Shown: positions 1 to 6,308, counted from the first letter of the stretch. The stretch: DNA of 6,791 nucleotides from JAHJQQ01 sp041739295 (GCA_041739295.1 JBGSOE010000283.1:1-6791), one strand, 5' to 3'. Numbers and translations are program-made. Notes: a model not told the origin generated them from the letters alone.

Positions 1-1
1 A

Positions 2-1105
2 GTACTGGAAAGCCTGTCACGCAATTATCAGCCGTTCACGCTGCTATCACGTGAGCGTCTGTCTGAAGTTGTGAACATCGTGCGTTTCGTGGAAATGCGC
101 AAAGGCGAAATTTTCCAGATCACCGGCGGCAAAGGACACGACTACCTGTTTGTGGTGGAAGGTCAGCTGGAGGTTATCTACTCTGGCGCCATCAAGTCCA
201 TTGCCAGCGCCGAGGACACCCGCAAGCGCCCGATACTGCTGCCGCCCTCGCCGAGCACCAGCACCCTGGTCGCCAAGCAAGACTGCATCATCTGCCATGC
301 CGATCGCGATTTGCTCGACAAGCTGATTTCGTGGGACGAAGTCGTCCACATGATGGAAGACACCAATACCGAGATGTATCACCTTATGGAGCAGGTACGC
401 AACTCGTTGGTATTCCGTCGCCTGCCGCTGGAAACCGTGGAAATGGCCTTCAAACGCATGAAGTGCCAGGAAGTAAAGAAGGGACAGGAAGTCATTCGTC
501 AAGGTGACAAGGGCGATGCCTACTACATCATCACCGCCGGTACCGCCGAGGTCTATCAGCGTGGCGTGTATGACGACAAGCAGCATAAGGTTGCCGATAT
601 CAAGGATGGCGATGCGTTCGGCTGCGAGGCATTGATTTCCGGCAGCACACGTAACGAAACGGTGCGCATGACCTCCGATGGCACCGTGCTGGTATTGGAC
701 AAGGAGGCGTTCGAAGAGCTGATCAGCACTTCATTAATCAAAACGGTACACCCGAATGTGGCTAAGACCATGCTGGAGACCGGCTATAACCTGATTGACG
801 TACGATATTCCGAAGAATTCGATGAGCACCATATTCCTGGCGCCAATCTGATACCGTTGTTTGAATTGCGTAATCGCATGGGCGAGCTCGACAAGAGCAA
901 GAAATACATCGTGTATTGCCATGGCGGCGCCCGCAGTGCCGTGGCCACTCTGATTCTCACCCAGAATCAGCTCGATGTAGTTTCCCTGGAAGGCGGCATC
1001 CGGAGCTGGTCGTTTGAAACACAGAGCATTTACGAAAAGGAAATCGTCACCAAAGAGGCCGAAGTCGAGACCCCGGTCGCCGCTAAAAAGGCATCCGCCG
1101 CGTAA
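2..1105 (+). CDS. Tandem cyclic-nucleotide-binding-like / rhodanese fusion protein (5' end outside window)
   Basis: The reading frame is open to the left edge. The GTG at 71 lies inside a continuing domain and is not a convincing start, so the N-terminus is missing. Numbering from codon 71, residues about 1-95 look like a degenerate cNMP-binding fold (DYLFVVEGQLEVI) with no phosphate-binding cassette. Residues about 113-225 are a better second one (KKGQEVIRQGDKGDAYYII, then FGCEAL and RNETV at 183-198). Residues about 228-320 are a rhodanese domain (NLIDVRYSEEFDEHHIPGA) with active-site loop CHGGARS, catalytic Cys283, and the closing EGGIRSW motif. A charged Ala/Lys/Glu tail follows. No transmembrane segment is visible in the part seen. 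Rhodanese domains carry sulfane sulfur as a cysteine persulfide, and cNMP domains sense cyclic nucleotides; a sensor-controlled sulfurtransferase is inference. In the second cassette the usual ribose-binding Glu position is Cys185. The domain calls are secure; ligand and function are not. Confidence 0.88.
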   Translation, partial: VLESLSRNYQPFTLLSRERLSEVVNIVRFVEMRKGEIFQITGGKGHDYLFVVEGQLEVIYSGAIKSIASAEDTRKRPILLPPSPSTSTLVAKQDCIICHADRDLLDKLISWDEVVHMMEDTNTEMYHLMEQVRNSLVFRRLPLETVEMAFKRMKCQEVKKGQEVIRQGDKGDAYYIITAGTAEVYQRGVYDDKQHKVADIKDGDAFGCEALISGSTRNETVRMTSDGTVLVLDKEAFEELISTSLIKTVHPNVAKTMLETGYNLIDVRYSEEFDEHHIPGANLIPLFELRNRMGELDKSKKYIVYCHGGARSAVATLILTQNQLDVVSLEGGIRSWSFETQSIYEKEIVTKEAEVETPVAAKKASAA

Positions 1106-1117
1106 GTCACTGACAGC

Positions 1118-1149
1118 ACTGCCCGCCACTTGGCGGGCAGTCGCTTTCT
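1118..1149 (+). terminator. Hairpin terminator after the rhodanese fusion gene
   Basis: An 11-bp perfect stem (1118-1128 pairing with 1131-1141, core TGCCCGCC/GGCGGGCA) starts 13 bases after the TAA stop. It is GC-rich with a tight loop, and an interrupted T-rich run (TCGCTTTCT) follows. This is a good Rho-independent terminator shape with a slightly weak U-tract. Confidence 0.75.
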
Positions 1150-1200
1150 ACCCATCTGCACGTTGATTTCCCCCACCTCCTCGACAACGTTACGCGCTGC

Positions 1201-1228
1201 TTGCGGCATCATCATCTTCAGCTACACT
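1201..1228 (+). promoter_or_regulatory. Possible sigma-70 promoter for the DUF2934 gene
   Basis: TTGCGG (1201-1206) and TACACT (1223-1228) are separated by 16 bases, and this lies downstream of the preceding terminator. The -10 hexamer sits inside a short perfect palindrome, CTACACTGTAG (1222-1232), which could be an operator or chance. An AT-rich TATATTTATTTT at 1250-1261 is an alternative -10 region with no good -35. Confidence 0.35.
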
Positions 1229-1319
1229 GTAGATGGCAACGCTGTGGGGCTATATTTATTTTGCACCTGCGGCTGTTTATGCCATGTCTGTGTCACTGTC
1301 GCTGGAGAACCGACTCATC

Positions 1320-1604
1320 ATGGCCAATACGACCACTAAAAGCAGCACAACCCGCAGCAGTAAGTCTCCGCAGAGCAAGGCACCTCCCACCAACCTAGCT
1401 ACTGCACGCAAAGCCCGCACAAAAGCCCCCGCGAAATCAAAGGAGATCAGCCCCGATTTGCGTCAGCAGATGATCGCAGAAGCCGCCTATCTTCGCGCCG
1501 AACAGCGCAACTTCAGTCCGGGCGACCCACTGGATGACTGGCTGGTCGCAGAACGCGAAGTCGATTTGCTGTTAATCGAACGCGCCCTGCAGGTACAGCA
1601 ATAA
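1320..1604 (+). CDS. Small DUF2934 domain protein
   Basis: This 94-residue protein has two parts. Residues 1 to about 43 are low-complexity and basic, rich in Thr, Ser, Lys, Ala and Pro. The remainder holds the compact DUF2934 motif, seen as IAEAAYLRAEQRNFSPGDPL followed by DDWLVAEREVD, and ends in a short helix. DUF2934 proteins are short and soluble, and I know of no established function; the basic tail could suit binding to nucleic acid or another acidic partner, which is inference. An in-frame ATG at 1233 would add 29 residues. I prefer ATG 1320 because GGAGAA (1304-1309) precedes it, although the spacing of about 10 bases is slightly long, and because the extension lacks family-like sequence. 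The gene stands alone, preceded by a terminator and facing the convergent ygiQ gene. Confidence 0.8.
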   Translation: MANTTTKSSTTRSSKSPQSKAPPTNLATARKARTKAPAKSKEISPDLRQQMIAEAAYLRAEQRNFSPGDPLDDWLVAEREVDLLLIERALQVQQ

Positions 1605-1636
1605 GATCTGTTGTGAGTGTAATCGTCTAACGCATC

Positions 1637-1657
1637 CCTTCTCCCTCTGGGAGAAGG
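1637..1657. repeat. Perfect intergenic hairpin in the convergent gap
   Basis: A 9-bp perfect stem, CCTTCTCCC (1637-1645) with GGGAGAAGG (1649-1657), has a TCT loop. A second GAAGGG at 1665-1670 can compete for the left arm, and a looser C- and G-rich partner lies at 1711-1740. No U-tract follows on either strand, so it is not a canonical terminator. It may still stop or stabilise the two converging transcripts. The CCCTTCTCCC/GGGAGAAGG style is typical of dispersed intergenic hairpins in proteobacteria. Confidence 0.6.
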
Positions 1658-1685
1658 TTATGCTGAAGGGATAAAACATCATGCA

Positions 1686-1705
1686 GAGTTGATTTTGATC
1701 AACTC
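1686..1705. promoter_or_regulatory. Perfect FNR/Anr-type palindrome between converging genes
   Basis: GAGTTGAT (1686-1693) and ATCAACTC (1698-1705) are perfect 8-bp inverted arms around TTTG. The core TTGAT-N4-ATCAA matches the FNR/Anr/Dnr consensus in every fixed base. It lies 84 bases after the DUF2934 stop and 99 bases beyond the ygiQ stop, so it is upstream of neither. A weak -10-like CATAAC on the minus strand (1657-1662) would put the site near -45 of an RNA running antisense into the DUF2934 gene. The alternative is a structural hairpin that resembles the site by chance. Confidence 0.4.
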
Positions 1706-1803
1706 GACCTGACCCTCACCGGGAGAGAGAGGAAGGTAGTGGGACAGCAGCGACCCCAACCCATATCAGGACCTCTGATTAATAAGCCTTCAGACTGCCA
1801 GAC

Positions 1804-3966
1804 CTAACGCGGCTTACGGCGCCCGCTAACGCGGCCTTTGGCGGGCTGAGCAGGCGTGCTCGGCAAACCCGTATGCTGAGTTTTAAACACTCGTGCTGCA
1901 ACTCCAGGACGCCTGCCACCTCGCCCTTTTGCCTGTTCGTCATCCCCCGTGCCCTTCGGCTGCCAGGTTGGAATCAGATGGCGCTTGCCGTTACCGATCA
2001 GATCTTCACGCCCCATCTGTTTGAGCGCCTCGCGCAACAGCGGCCAATTGTTGGCGTCGTGATAGCGCAAAAATGCCTTGTGTAGCCGGCGCACCTTCAA
2101 TCCCTTGGGAATGGGGATTTGCTCGCTGCTGTAGGTCACTTTGTGCAGCGGATTTTTACCCGAGTGGTACATGGCAGTGGCGGTAGCCATTGGTGAAGGC
2201 AAAAAAGTCTGCACCTGATCGGCGCGGAAGCCATTACGTTTCAACCACAGCGCCAGATTCAACATGTCTTCATCGGTCGTGCCCGGATGCGCGGCAATGA
2301 AATACGGGATCAAATACTGCTCTTTGCCGGCCTCCTTAGAAAACTTTTCGAACAATTCCTTGAAGCGGTCATAGGCGCCCATGCCCGGCTTCATCATCTT
2401 CGATAAGGGTCCGGTCTCGGTATGCTCGGGTGCGATCTTCAAATAGCCACCAACATGATGCGTCACCAGCTCTTTTACGTATTCCGGTGATTCCACTGCC
2501 AAGTCATAGCGCAGCCCGGAGGCGACTAGCACCTTCTTGATACCGGGAAGTTCGCGCACGCGTCGATACAATTTAATCAACGGCGCATGGTCGGTATTTA
2601 AATTGGAACAGATGCCCGGAAACACACAGGAAGGTTTGCGGCAGGCGGATTCGACCTCGGGACTTTTGCAGGCTAACCGGTACATGTTCGCAGTCGGTCC
2701 ACCGACGTCGGAGATCACACCAGTGAAGCCTGGCACGCTATCGCGGATAGTCTCGATTTCGCGAACAATGGAATCTTCTGAACGGCTCTGGATGATGCGG
2801 CCCTCATGTTCGGTGATGGAACAGAAGGTGCAACCGCCGAAACAGCCGCGCATGACATTCACCGAAAAGCGGATCATCTCGTAGGCCGGCAGGCGCGCGG
2901 ACTGATAGGCCGGATGCGGCTGGCGCGTGTACGGCATCTCGAAAACCCGATCAAGTTCCTGAGTGGTCAAAGGGATCGGCGGCGGATTCAGCCATACATC
3001 GCGATCGCCATGACGCTGAACCAGCGCGCGGGCATTGCCCGGATTGGTCTCCAGATGCAGTACCCGCGAGGCATGCGCATACAGTACCGGATCATGCTGC
3101 ACCACCTCATAGGCCGGCAATCGAATCACACTATGTGCGCGATCGATGCGCGGCTGACGCTGAAACCGCAGTGGCGCCTCGACCTGCGTAGCGGTTGCGG
3201 GTTGCATCTCAAGTTTGCTTGCGTACGGATCGGGATGCGGCACAACCTGTCCCGGCTGATCGATATGCGTAGAATCGATCTCAGTCCAACCTTCGGGAAG
3301 ACCACGTTGCACAAAGGCCGTGCCACGGACATCGCGCAAACTATCGACCGGCTCGCCAGCCGCGAGGCGATGCGCAATCTCGATCACCTGACGCTCGCCA
3401 TTGCCGTACACCAGCAGATCGGCCTTGGCATCCAGCAACACCGAACGCCGTATCTTGTCCGACCAGTAATCGTAATGGGCAATACGCCGCAGACTGGCCT
3501 CGATCCCGCCCACGACGAGCGGCGTCTCCGGAAACGCCTCACGGCAACGCTGCGCATAAACAATCACCGAACGATCCGGGCGTCGGCCGCCTTCACCGCC
3601 AGGGGTATAGGCATCATCGGAACGCACTTTACGGTCAGCCGTATAACGATTAACCATGGAATCCATGTTGCCGGCCGTGACGCCGAAGAACAGGTTCGGT
3701 CGGCCCAGGGCGCGAAATGCCTCTACGTTCGTCCAGTCCGGCTGCGCGATGATGCCGACTCGGAAACCCTGCGCCTCCAACACCCGGCCAATAACGGCCA
3801 TACCAAAACTGGGGTGATCCACATAGGCATCGCCGGTCACCAGAATGATGTCGCAGGAATCCCAGCCGAGCTGATCCATTTCCGCACGCGTCATGGGCAG
3901 CAACGGCGCAATGCCGAAGCGCTTGGCCCAATAGGGACGGTAAGAAAATAATGGCTTGGCGTTCAA
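1804..3966 (-). CDS. ygiQ: YgiQ family radical SAM protein (UPF0313)
   Basis: At 720 residues this is close to the usual YgiQ length. The N-terminal region carries the family block DQLGWDSCDIILVTGDAYVD. The radical SAM motif is C375-x3-C379-x2-C382 (GCFGGCTFC), whose three cysteines hold the [4Fe-4S] cluster that cleaves S-adenosylmethionine. A second cysteine group, C433, C442, C447 and C453 (around ACRKPSCVFPGIC), follows. The C-terminal part (HSGKNPLHKV onward, with RRLHKAFLRYHD) fits the DUF3362 extension and ends in a basic, disordered-looking tail. The protein should be cytosolic; its substrate is not established. The start is TTG at 3966, with no clear Shine-Dalgarno. No in-frame ATG exists between it and the upstream in-frame TAA, and the only upstream CTG overlaps the promoter. 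The gene looks monocistronic. Family assignment is secure; the exact start is less so. Confidence 0.95.
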   Translation of the reverse strand: MNAKPLFSYRPYWAKRFGIAPLLPMTRAEMDQLGWDSCDIILVTGDAYVDHPSFGMAVIGRVLEAQGFRVGIIAQPDWTNVEAFRALGRPNLFFGVTAGNMDSMVNRYTADRKVRSDDAYTPGGEGGRRPDRSVIVYAQRCREAFPETPLVVGGIEASLRRIAHYDYWSDKIRRSVLLDAKADLLVYGNGERQVIEIAHRLAAGEPVDSLRDVRGTAFVQRGLPEGWTEIDSTHIDQPGQVVPHPDPYASKLEMQPATATQVEAPLRFQRQPRIDRAHSVIRLPAYEVVQHDPVLYAHASRVLHLETNPGNARALVQRHGDRDVWLNPPPIPLTTQELDRVFEMPYTRQPHPAYQSARLPAYEMIRFSVNVMRGCFGGCTFCSITEHEGRIIQSRSEDSIVREIETIRDSVPGFTGVISDVGGPTANMYRLACKSPEVESACRKPSCVFPGICSNLNTDHAPLIKLYRRVRELPGIKKVLVASGLRYDLAVESPEYVKELVTHHVGGYLKIAPEHTETGPLSKMMKPGMGAYDRFKELFEKFSKEAGKEQYLIPYFIAAHPGTTDEDMLNLALWLKRNGFRADQVQTFLPSPMATATAMYHSGKNPLHKVTYSSEQIPIPKGLKVRRLHKAFLRYHDANNWPLLREALKQMGREDLIGNGKRHLIPTWQPKGTGDDEQAKGRGGRRPGVAARVFKTQHTGLPSTPAQPAKGRVSGRRKPR

Positions 3967-4022
3967 TATGAGGGAACTCTGTGCGGGGGATGGCTGTTTG
4001 AACCACGGATCAGGATGCGTGC

Positions 4023-4031
4023 AGTATACCA
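4023..4031 (-). promoter_or_regulatory. Extended -10 promoter for ygiQ
   Basis: Read on the minus strand this is TGGTATACT, a TGn extension directly before TATACT, five of six matches to TATAAT. No good -35 is seen, as is common for extended -10 promoters. The start of transcription would be near 4015, leaving a leader of about 50 bases before the TTG start. This also argues against translation from the upstream CTG. Confidence 0.5.
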
Positions 4032-4080
4032 GTTAGAGCCTGTAGCAGCCTGAACAGCACTCAATCCCGGTAGTCGATTA

Positions 4081-4089
4081 TGGTATTGT
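4081..4089 (+). promoter_or_regulatory. Possible extended -10 promoter for the DUF465-DUF3301 unit
   Basis: TGGTATTGT has a TGn extension before TATTGT and lies back-to-back with the ygiQ promoter about 55 bases away. The -35 region is poor. Transcription would begin near 4096, just ahead of the start codon. Confidence 0.35.
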
Positions 4090-4130
4090 TGGCATGCTGC
4101 ACCCCTGAAACTGGTATGGACTACGCCGCA

Positions 4131-4346
4131 ATGTCTGAAATAAGCGAAGCTGAAGCAGATCTCCTGCGACTACGCATCGAACAATTGCGCCTTGAGCATC
4201 GCGACCTCGACGACGTCATCGAACGTTTGATCCACGACCCCCATATCGACCAGCTACAGCTCAAGCGTCTGAAGAAGCGCAAACTTTTTCTCAAGGATTT
4301 GATGAAGCGCCTGGAAAGCGATCTGATCCCCGACCTCGACGCCTGA
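4131..4346 (+). CDS. DUF465 (YdcH-like) small coiled-coil protein
   Basis: The 71-residue, highly charged protein is almost entirely helical in composition. It shows the DUF465 pattern: LEHRDLDDVIERL in the first helix, a DPHIDQLQL turn, then KRLKKRKLFLKDLMKRLE and a closing LIPDLDA. Heptad-like leucines suggest a helical hairpin or coiled coil. There is no signal peptide or membrane segment. Family members are small proteins without an assigned biochemical role. Three in-frame ATGs exist (4080, 4116, 4131). I choose 4131 because MSEISEAEADLLRLRIEQL matches typical family N-termini, while 4080 precedes the predicted transcription start. None has a strong Shine-Dalgarno; 4116 (76 residues) remains possible. 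The DUF3301 gene follows after 3 bases, so the two are almost certainly co-transcribed and probably translationally coupled. Confidence 0.85.
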   Translation: MSEISEAEADLLRLRIEQLRLEHRDLDDVIERLIHDPHIDQLQLKRLKKRKLFLKDLMKRLESDLIPDLDA

Positions 4347-4349
4347 GCA

Positions 4350-4652
4350 ATGCAATCACTTCTCCTATTGGCCGCTGTCGGCCTGATCGTCTGGTTCTGG
4401 CTGCAAAGCCTGCGCGCCCGCGAAATCGCCATCCGTACCGCTAATGACTTGTGCCGGCACCAAGGCCTGCAACTGCTCGACGCCACCGTCAGCCTGAATA
4501 GCCTCAGGCCACGTCGTAGTGCGCAGGGCCACATGGCACTGCTGCGCACTTATCAATTCGAGTACAGCGCCGACGGCACGGAACGGCAGATGGGGTTTGT
4601 GTTGCTGCTGGGTTTGCAGGTGGAAAGTGCGGGGTTGGCAGCGGAGATGTAG
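4350..4652 (+). CDS. DUF3301 membrane-anchored protein
   Basis: The 100-residue protein opens with one hydrophobic segment, residues about 4-18 (LLLLAAVGLIVWFWL), followed at once by the basic SLRAREIAIR. This arrangement suits a single N-terminal anchor with the remainder in the cytoplasm. Conserved-looking family features are the REIAIRTANDLCRHQGLQLL segment, the TVSLNSLRPRR strand, and RTYQFEYSADGTERQMGFV near the C-terminus. DUF3301 is a gammaproteobacterial family without assigned function. The ATG lies 3 bases after the stop of the DUF465 gene, with no Shine-Dalgarno of its own, so translational coupling is likely. A palindromic element begins 6 bases after the stop without touching the coding sequence. 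Confidence 0.85.
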   Translation: MQSLLLLAAVGLIVWFWLQSLRAREIAIRTANDLCRHQGLQLLDATVSLNSLRPRRSAQGHMALLRTYQFEYSADGTERQMGFVLLLGLQVESAGLAAEM

Positions 4653-4658
4653 TGATTT

Positions 4659-4747
4659 GTCGGACGTGGCCGTCAGCCTGAATCCGACCTACGCTACTTT
4701 GCATAGCTTATGTAGCTCGGATTCAGCAGCGCTAGCCGCGCGTCCGA
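4659..4747. mobile_element. MITE-like palindromic element with flanking 5-bp direct repeats
   Basis: Two imperfect inverted arms, 4660-4687 (beginning TCGGACG, ending CTGAATCCGA) and 4717-4747 (beginning TCGGATTCAG, ending CGTCCGA), flank a 29-base core. The core has its own short GCTAC/GTAGC stem (4693-4697 with 4712-4716). GATTT is found directly on both sides, at 4654-4658 and 4748-4752, resembling a 5-bp target duplication. No ORF is inside, so movement would need a transposase elsewhere. The CTGAATCCGACCTACGCTAC style resembles dispersed palindromic repeats of many proteobacteria. A folded RNA hairpin here may also end the DUF465-DUF3301 transcript. Confidence 0.55.
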
Positions 4748-4824
4748 GATTTCCACGCACTACCTCAATGCTCAGAGTTACACCCGAGCACGTGCATTCA
4801 GCTACATTTAGGTGCGCCAAGCCC

Positions 4825-5838
4825 TCAATACCGCTGCACATGATCCACAAATAACCGCTCCGCAGGCAAACCCTTCGCCAGCAAAGCGCCGCGCATCTCG
4901 GCGAACAGAGTGTCCGGACCGTTGATATACACATCGAAGCCGCTGAGATCGGGGTGATCGGCGAGCAGACGCGCGCTGCCGAGCACCATGGCCTGTTCAG
5001 CTGAGGTACGCCCCTCGGCAGCGGCATCACCGGTAATTTCGATGAAATCAAAATCATCCAGTGCGTCATGCCAGGCACGGCAATAGTTAGCGAGGTAATG
5101 GTCCTGCGCCTCGCGTGCGATCCAATACAAGCGCATGGGCTGATTCATTTCCAATGAAATCGCATGTTCGATGAGACTCTTGATCGGCGCAAAGCCGGTT
5201 TCGAAAGCGACATAAATTATTGGCCGGCTGGATTCTTCATCCAACACGAAATCACCGAACGGCCCCTCTACCTCGACGCTGTCGCGTACCTTGAGTTTAT
5301 TGAACACATGCTCGGCAAAGGGATCACCTGGCGTGTTGCGCACATGGAACTGCAACACCATCCCGTTACAGGGACAACTGGCAATGGACTTGTTGCGCGA
5401 CTCCACGCCCTTGATACCCAAACGCACATGCTGGCCGGCCAGGAACCAGAGCGTATTGCTGCGCGGGGTGCGCAGGTGCACGTCCATCACATCGTCGCAT
5501 AGCCGCACCAACTTAATGACTTGCGTGGTGAGTTGCTGCACCGGCACGTCGGCCACGCCACGCGCCTCAACCGCCTCCAGCACCAGATCGCTCACGGCCG
5601 TGGCACGACAGAGCAGAAATTGTCCAGCATCCCGATCTCGTTGACTGAAGACATAATCGTGATGCGAAATATCACCCAACTGGCCGGACACAAGGCGTGC
5701 GCGGCATTCACCACAGCTACCACTGTTGCAGCTGTAGCGGATCGATAACCCGGAACGCAGCGCAGCCTCAAGCAAGGTTTCGCCCGGCTCGGCGCTGAAT
5801 TCGTGGTCGCTGGGTAGCAGATGGACCTTGGCGGTCAT
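4825..5838 (-). CDS. Ferredoxin-type [2Fe-2S] flavin oxidoreductase
   Basis: Three modules lie in order across 337 residues. First is a plant-type ferredoxin domain (residues about 3-92) with C37-x4-C42-x2-C45-x31-C77 for a [2Fe-2S] cluster. Next is a flavin-binding barrel (about 100-200) with AGQHVRLGI and RNKSIASCPC, then a nicotinamide-binding domain (about 205-337) with YVAFETGFAPIKSL and a late YINGPD. This resembles the phenol-hydroxylase / CDP-6-deoxyglucoseen reductase type, which passes electrons from NAD(P)H through flavin to the iron-sulfur centre and then to a partner. The usual RxYS flavin motif reads R148-N-K-S151, and the usual Cys of the late CGP motif is Asn306. It is soluble, with no signal peptide. 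ATG 5838 has AGGA 6 bases upstream. It follows the 113-residue gene after 21 bases. Class is confident; electron acceptor unknown. Confidence 0.9.
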   Translation of the reverse strand: MTAKVHLLPSDHEFSAEPGETLLEAALRSGLSIRYSCNSGSCGECRARLVSGQLGDISHHDYVFSQRDRDAGQFLLCRATAVSDLVLEAVEARGVADVPVQQLTTQVIKLVRLCDDVMDVHLRTPRSNTLWFLAGQHVRLGIKGVESRNKSIASCPCNGMVLQFHVRNTPGDPFAEHVFNKLKVRDSVEVEGPFGDFVLDEESSRPIIYVAFETGFAPIKSLIEHAISLEMNQPMRLYWIAREAQDHYLANYCRAWHDALDDFDFIEITGDAAAEGRTSAEQAMVLGSARLLADHPDLSGFDVYINGPDTLFAEMRGALLAKGLPAERLFVDHVQRY

Positions 5839-5859
5839 GGCGAATCCTGTAGTTGGGCG

Positions 5860-6201
5860 TTATTGCAGGCGATAGGGTTCTTCGTCACTCAGGTTCAACA
5901 CTTGGCAGATCACATCAAGACCGGTGTCGCAGAAAACGTCCGGATCTCGCAGTCGCACATCTTCCGCTAATAACTGCACACCATCGCGCATAATCAAGCG
6001 CACCGGACAGCTATCCGCCAGACCGCGCTCGCAAGTCACATACATTCCCGGCGCACTCTCACCTTCGCGCACTACGGCTATGATGTATCGATAGTCCTTG
6101 TCATCGCCACTTTCAATGTCACCCAGCAACACCACCTCAAACTCGCCGTATTTATAACGACGCTGTGGGATGGCACGTTTGATGTCCGGTTTGTTCTTCA
6201 T
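5860..6201 (-). CDS. Conserved-looking protein of unknown function, partner of the flavin reductase
   Basis: I do not recognise a named family for this 113-residue soluble protein. It has a basic N-terminus (KPDIKRAIPQRRYKYGEFEV), then beta-rich alternation typical of a small sheet domain (EVVLLGDIESGDD, DYRYIIAVV, GMYVTCERG, VRLIMRDG). A C-terminal helix and VLNLSDEEPYRL close it. Two cysteine pairs have the same spacing, C57-x7-C65 and C91-x7-C99, which could be disulfides or metal ligands, or chance. No signal peptide or membrane segment is seen. ATG 6201 has AGGG 7 bases upstream. It is the first gene of a two-gene unit, ending 21 bases before the flavin reductase, so a shared role is likely but only by context. 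Confidence 0.75.
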   Translation of the reverse strand: MKNKPDIKRAIPQRRYKYGEFEVVLLGDIESGDDKDYRYIIAVVREGESAPGMYVTCERGLADSCPVRLIMRDGVQLLAEDVRLRDPDVFCDTGLDVICQVLNLSDEEPYRLQ

Positions 6202-6240
6202 CAGATTGCCCTAGCTTCTCTGGTTCTGGCGGGTGCACTG

Positions 6241-6248
6241 TTTATAAT
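6241..6248. promoter_or_regulatory. Overlapping divergent -10 hexamers
   Basis: TTTATAAT holds a consensus plus-strand TATAAT (6243-6248) and a minus-strand TATAAA (6241-6246). They face the 138-residue gene and the 113-residue/flavin reductase unit respectively. Candidate -35 boxes are weak (CTGGTT at 6220-6225 on plus; GGTTTT at 6264-6269 on minus). If both are used, polymerase could not occupy them at once, and the two units would compete. Confidence 0.4.
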
Positions 6249-6302
6249 GAAATGAATTGAAATAAAACCCCGCAGTGATCGGGTCATTCTCACCCTTGGA
6301 GC

Positions 6303-6308
6303 AAAAGG
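6303..6308 (+). promoter_or_regulatory. Ribosome binding site that sets the start of the 138-residue protein
   Basis: AAAAGG lies 5 bases before ATG 6314, while the upstream in-frame GTG at 6275 has no comparable site. This favours the shorter product. Confidence 0.6.

Noticed and set aside
71..73. GTG at 71 as the true start of the rhodanese fusion gene
   Set aside because: The frame is open upstream to the edge with plausible protein sequence (YQPFTLLSRERLSEVV), so the gene begins outside the window.
734..1129. Minus-strand open frame of 131 codons over the rhodanese domain
   Set aside because: It is antisense to the rhodanese coding sequence and has no recognisable domain or start signal.
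1637..1657. Bidirectional Rho-independent terminator
   Set aside because: The hairpin is strong but neither strand has a following run of T, so it is recorded as a repeat.
2806..3951. Long plus-strand open frame (381 codons) opposite ygiQ
   Set aside because: It lies wholly antisense to a clearly conserved radical SAM gene, its translation has no family-like motifs, and it is the expected shadow of GC-rich coding sequence.
4788..4797. GCACGTGC palindrome near the 3' end of the reductase gene
   Set aside because: It is short, common by chance, and not positioned near any promoter.
4519..4854. Plus-strand frame spanning the end of the DUF3301 gene and the palindromic element
   Set aside because: It overlaps DUF3301 out of frame, runs through a non-coding repeat and into the antisense of the reductase gene, and its composition is not protein-like.
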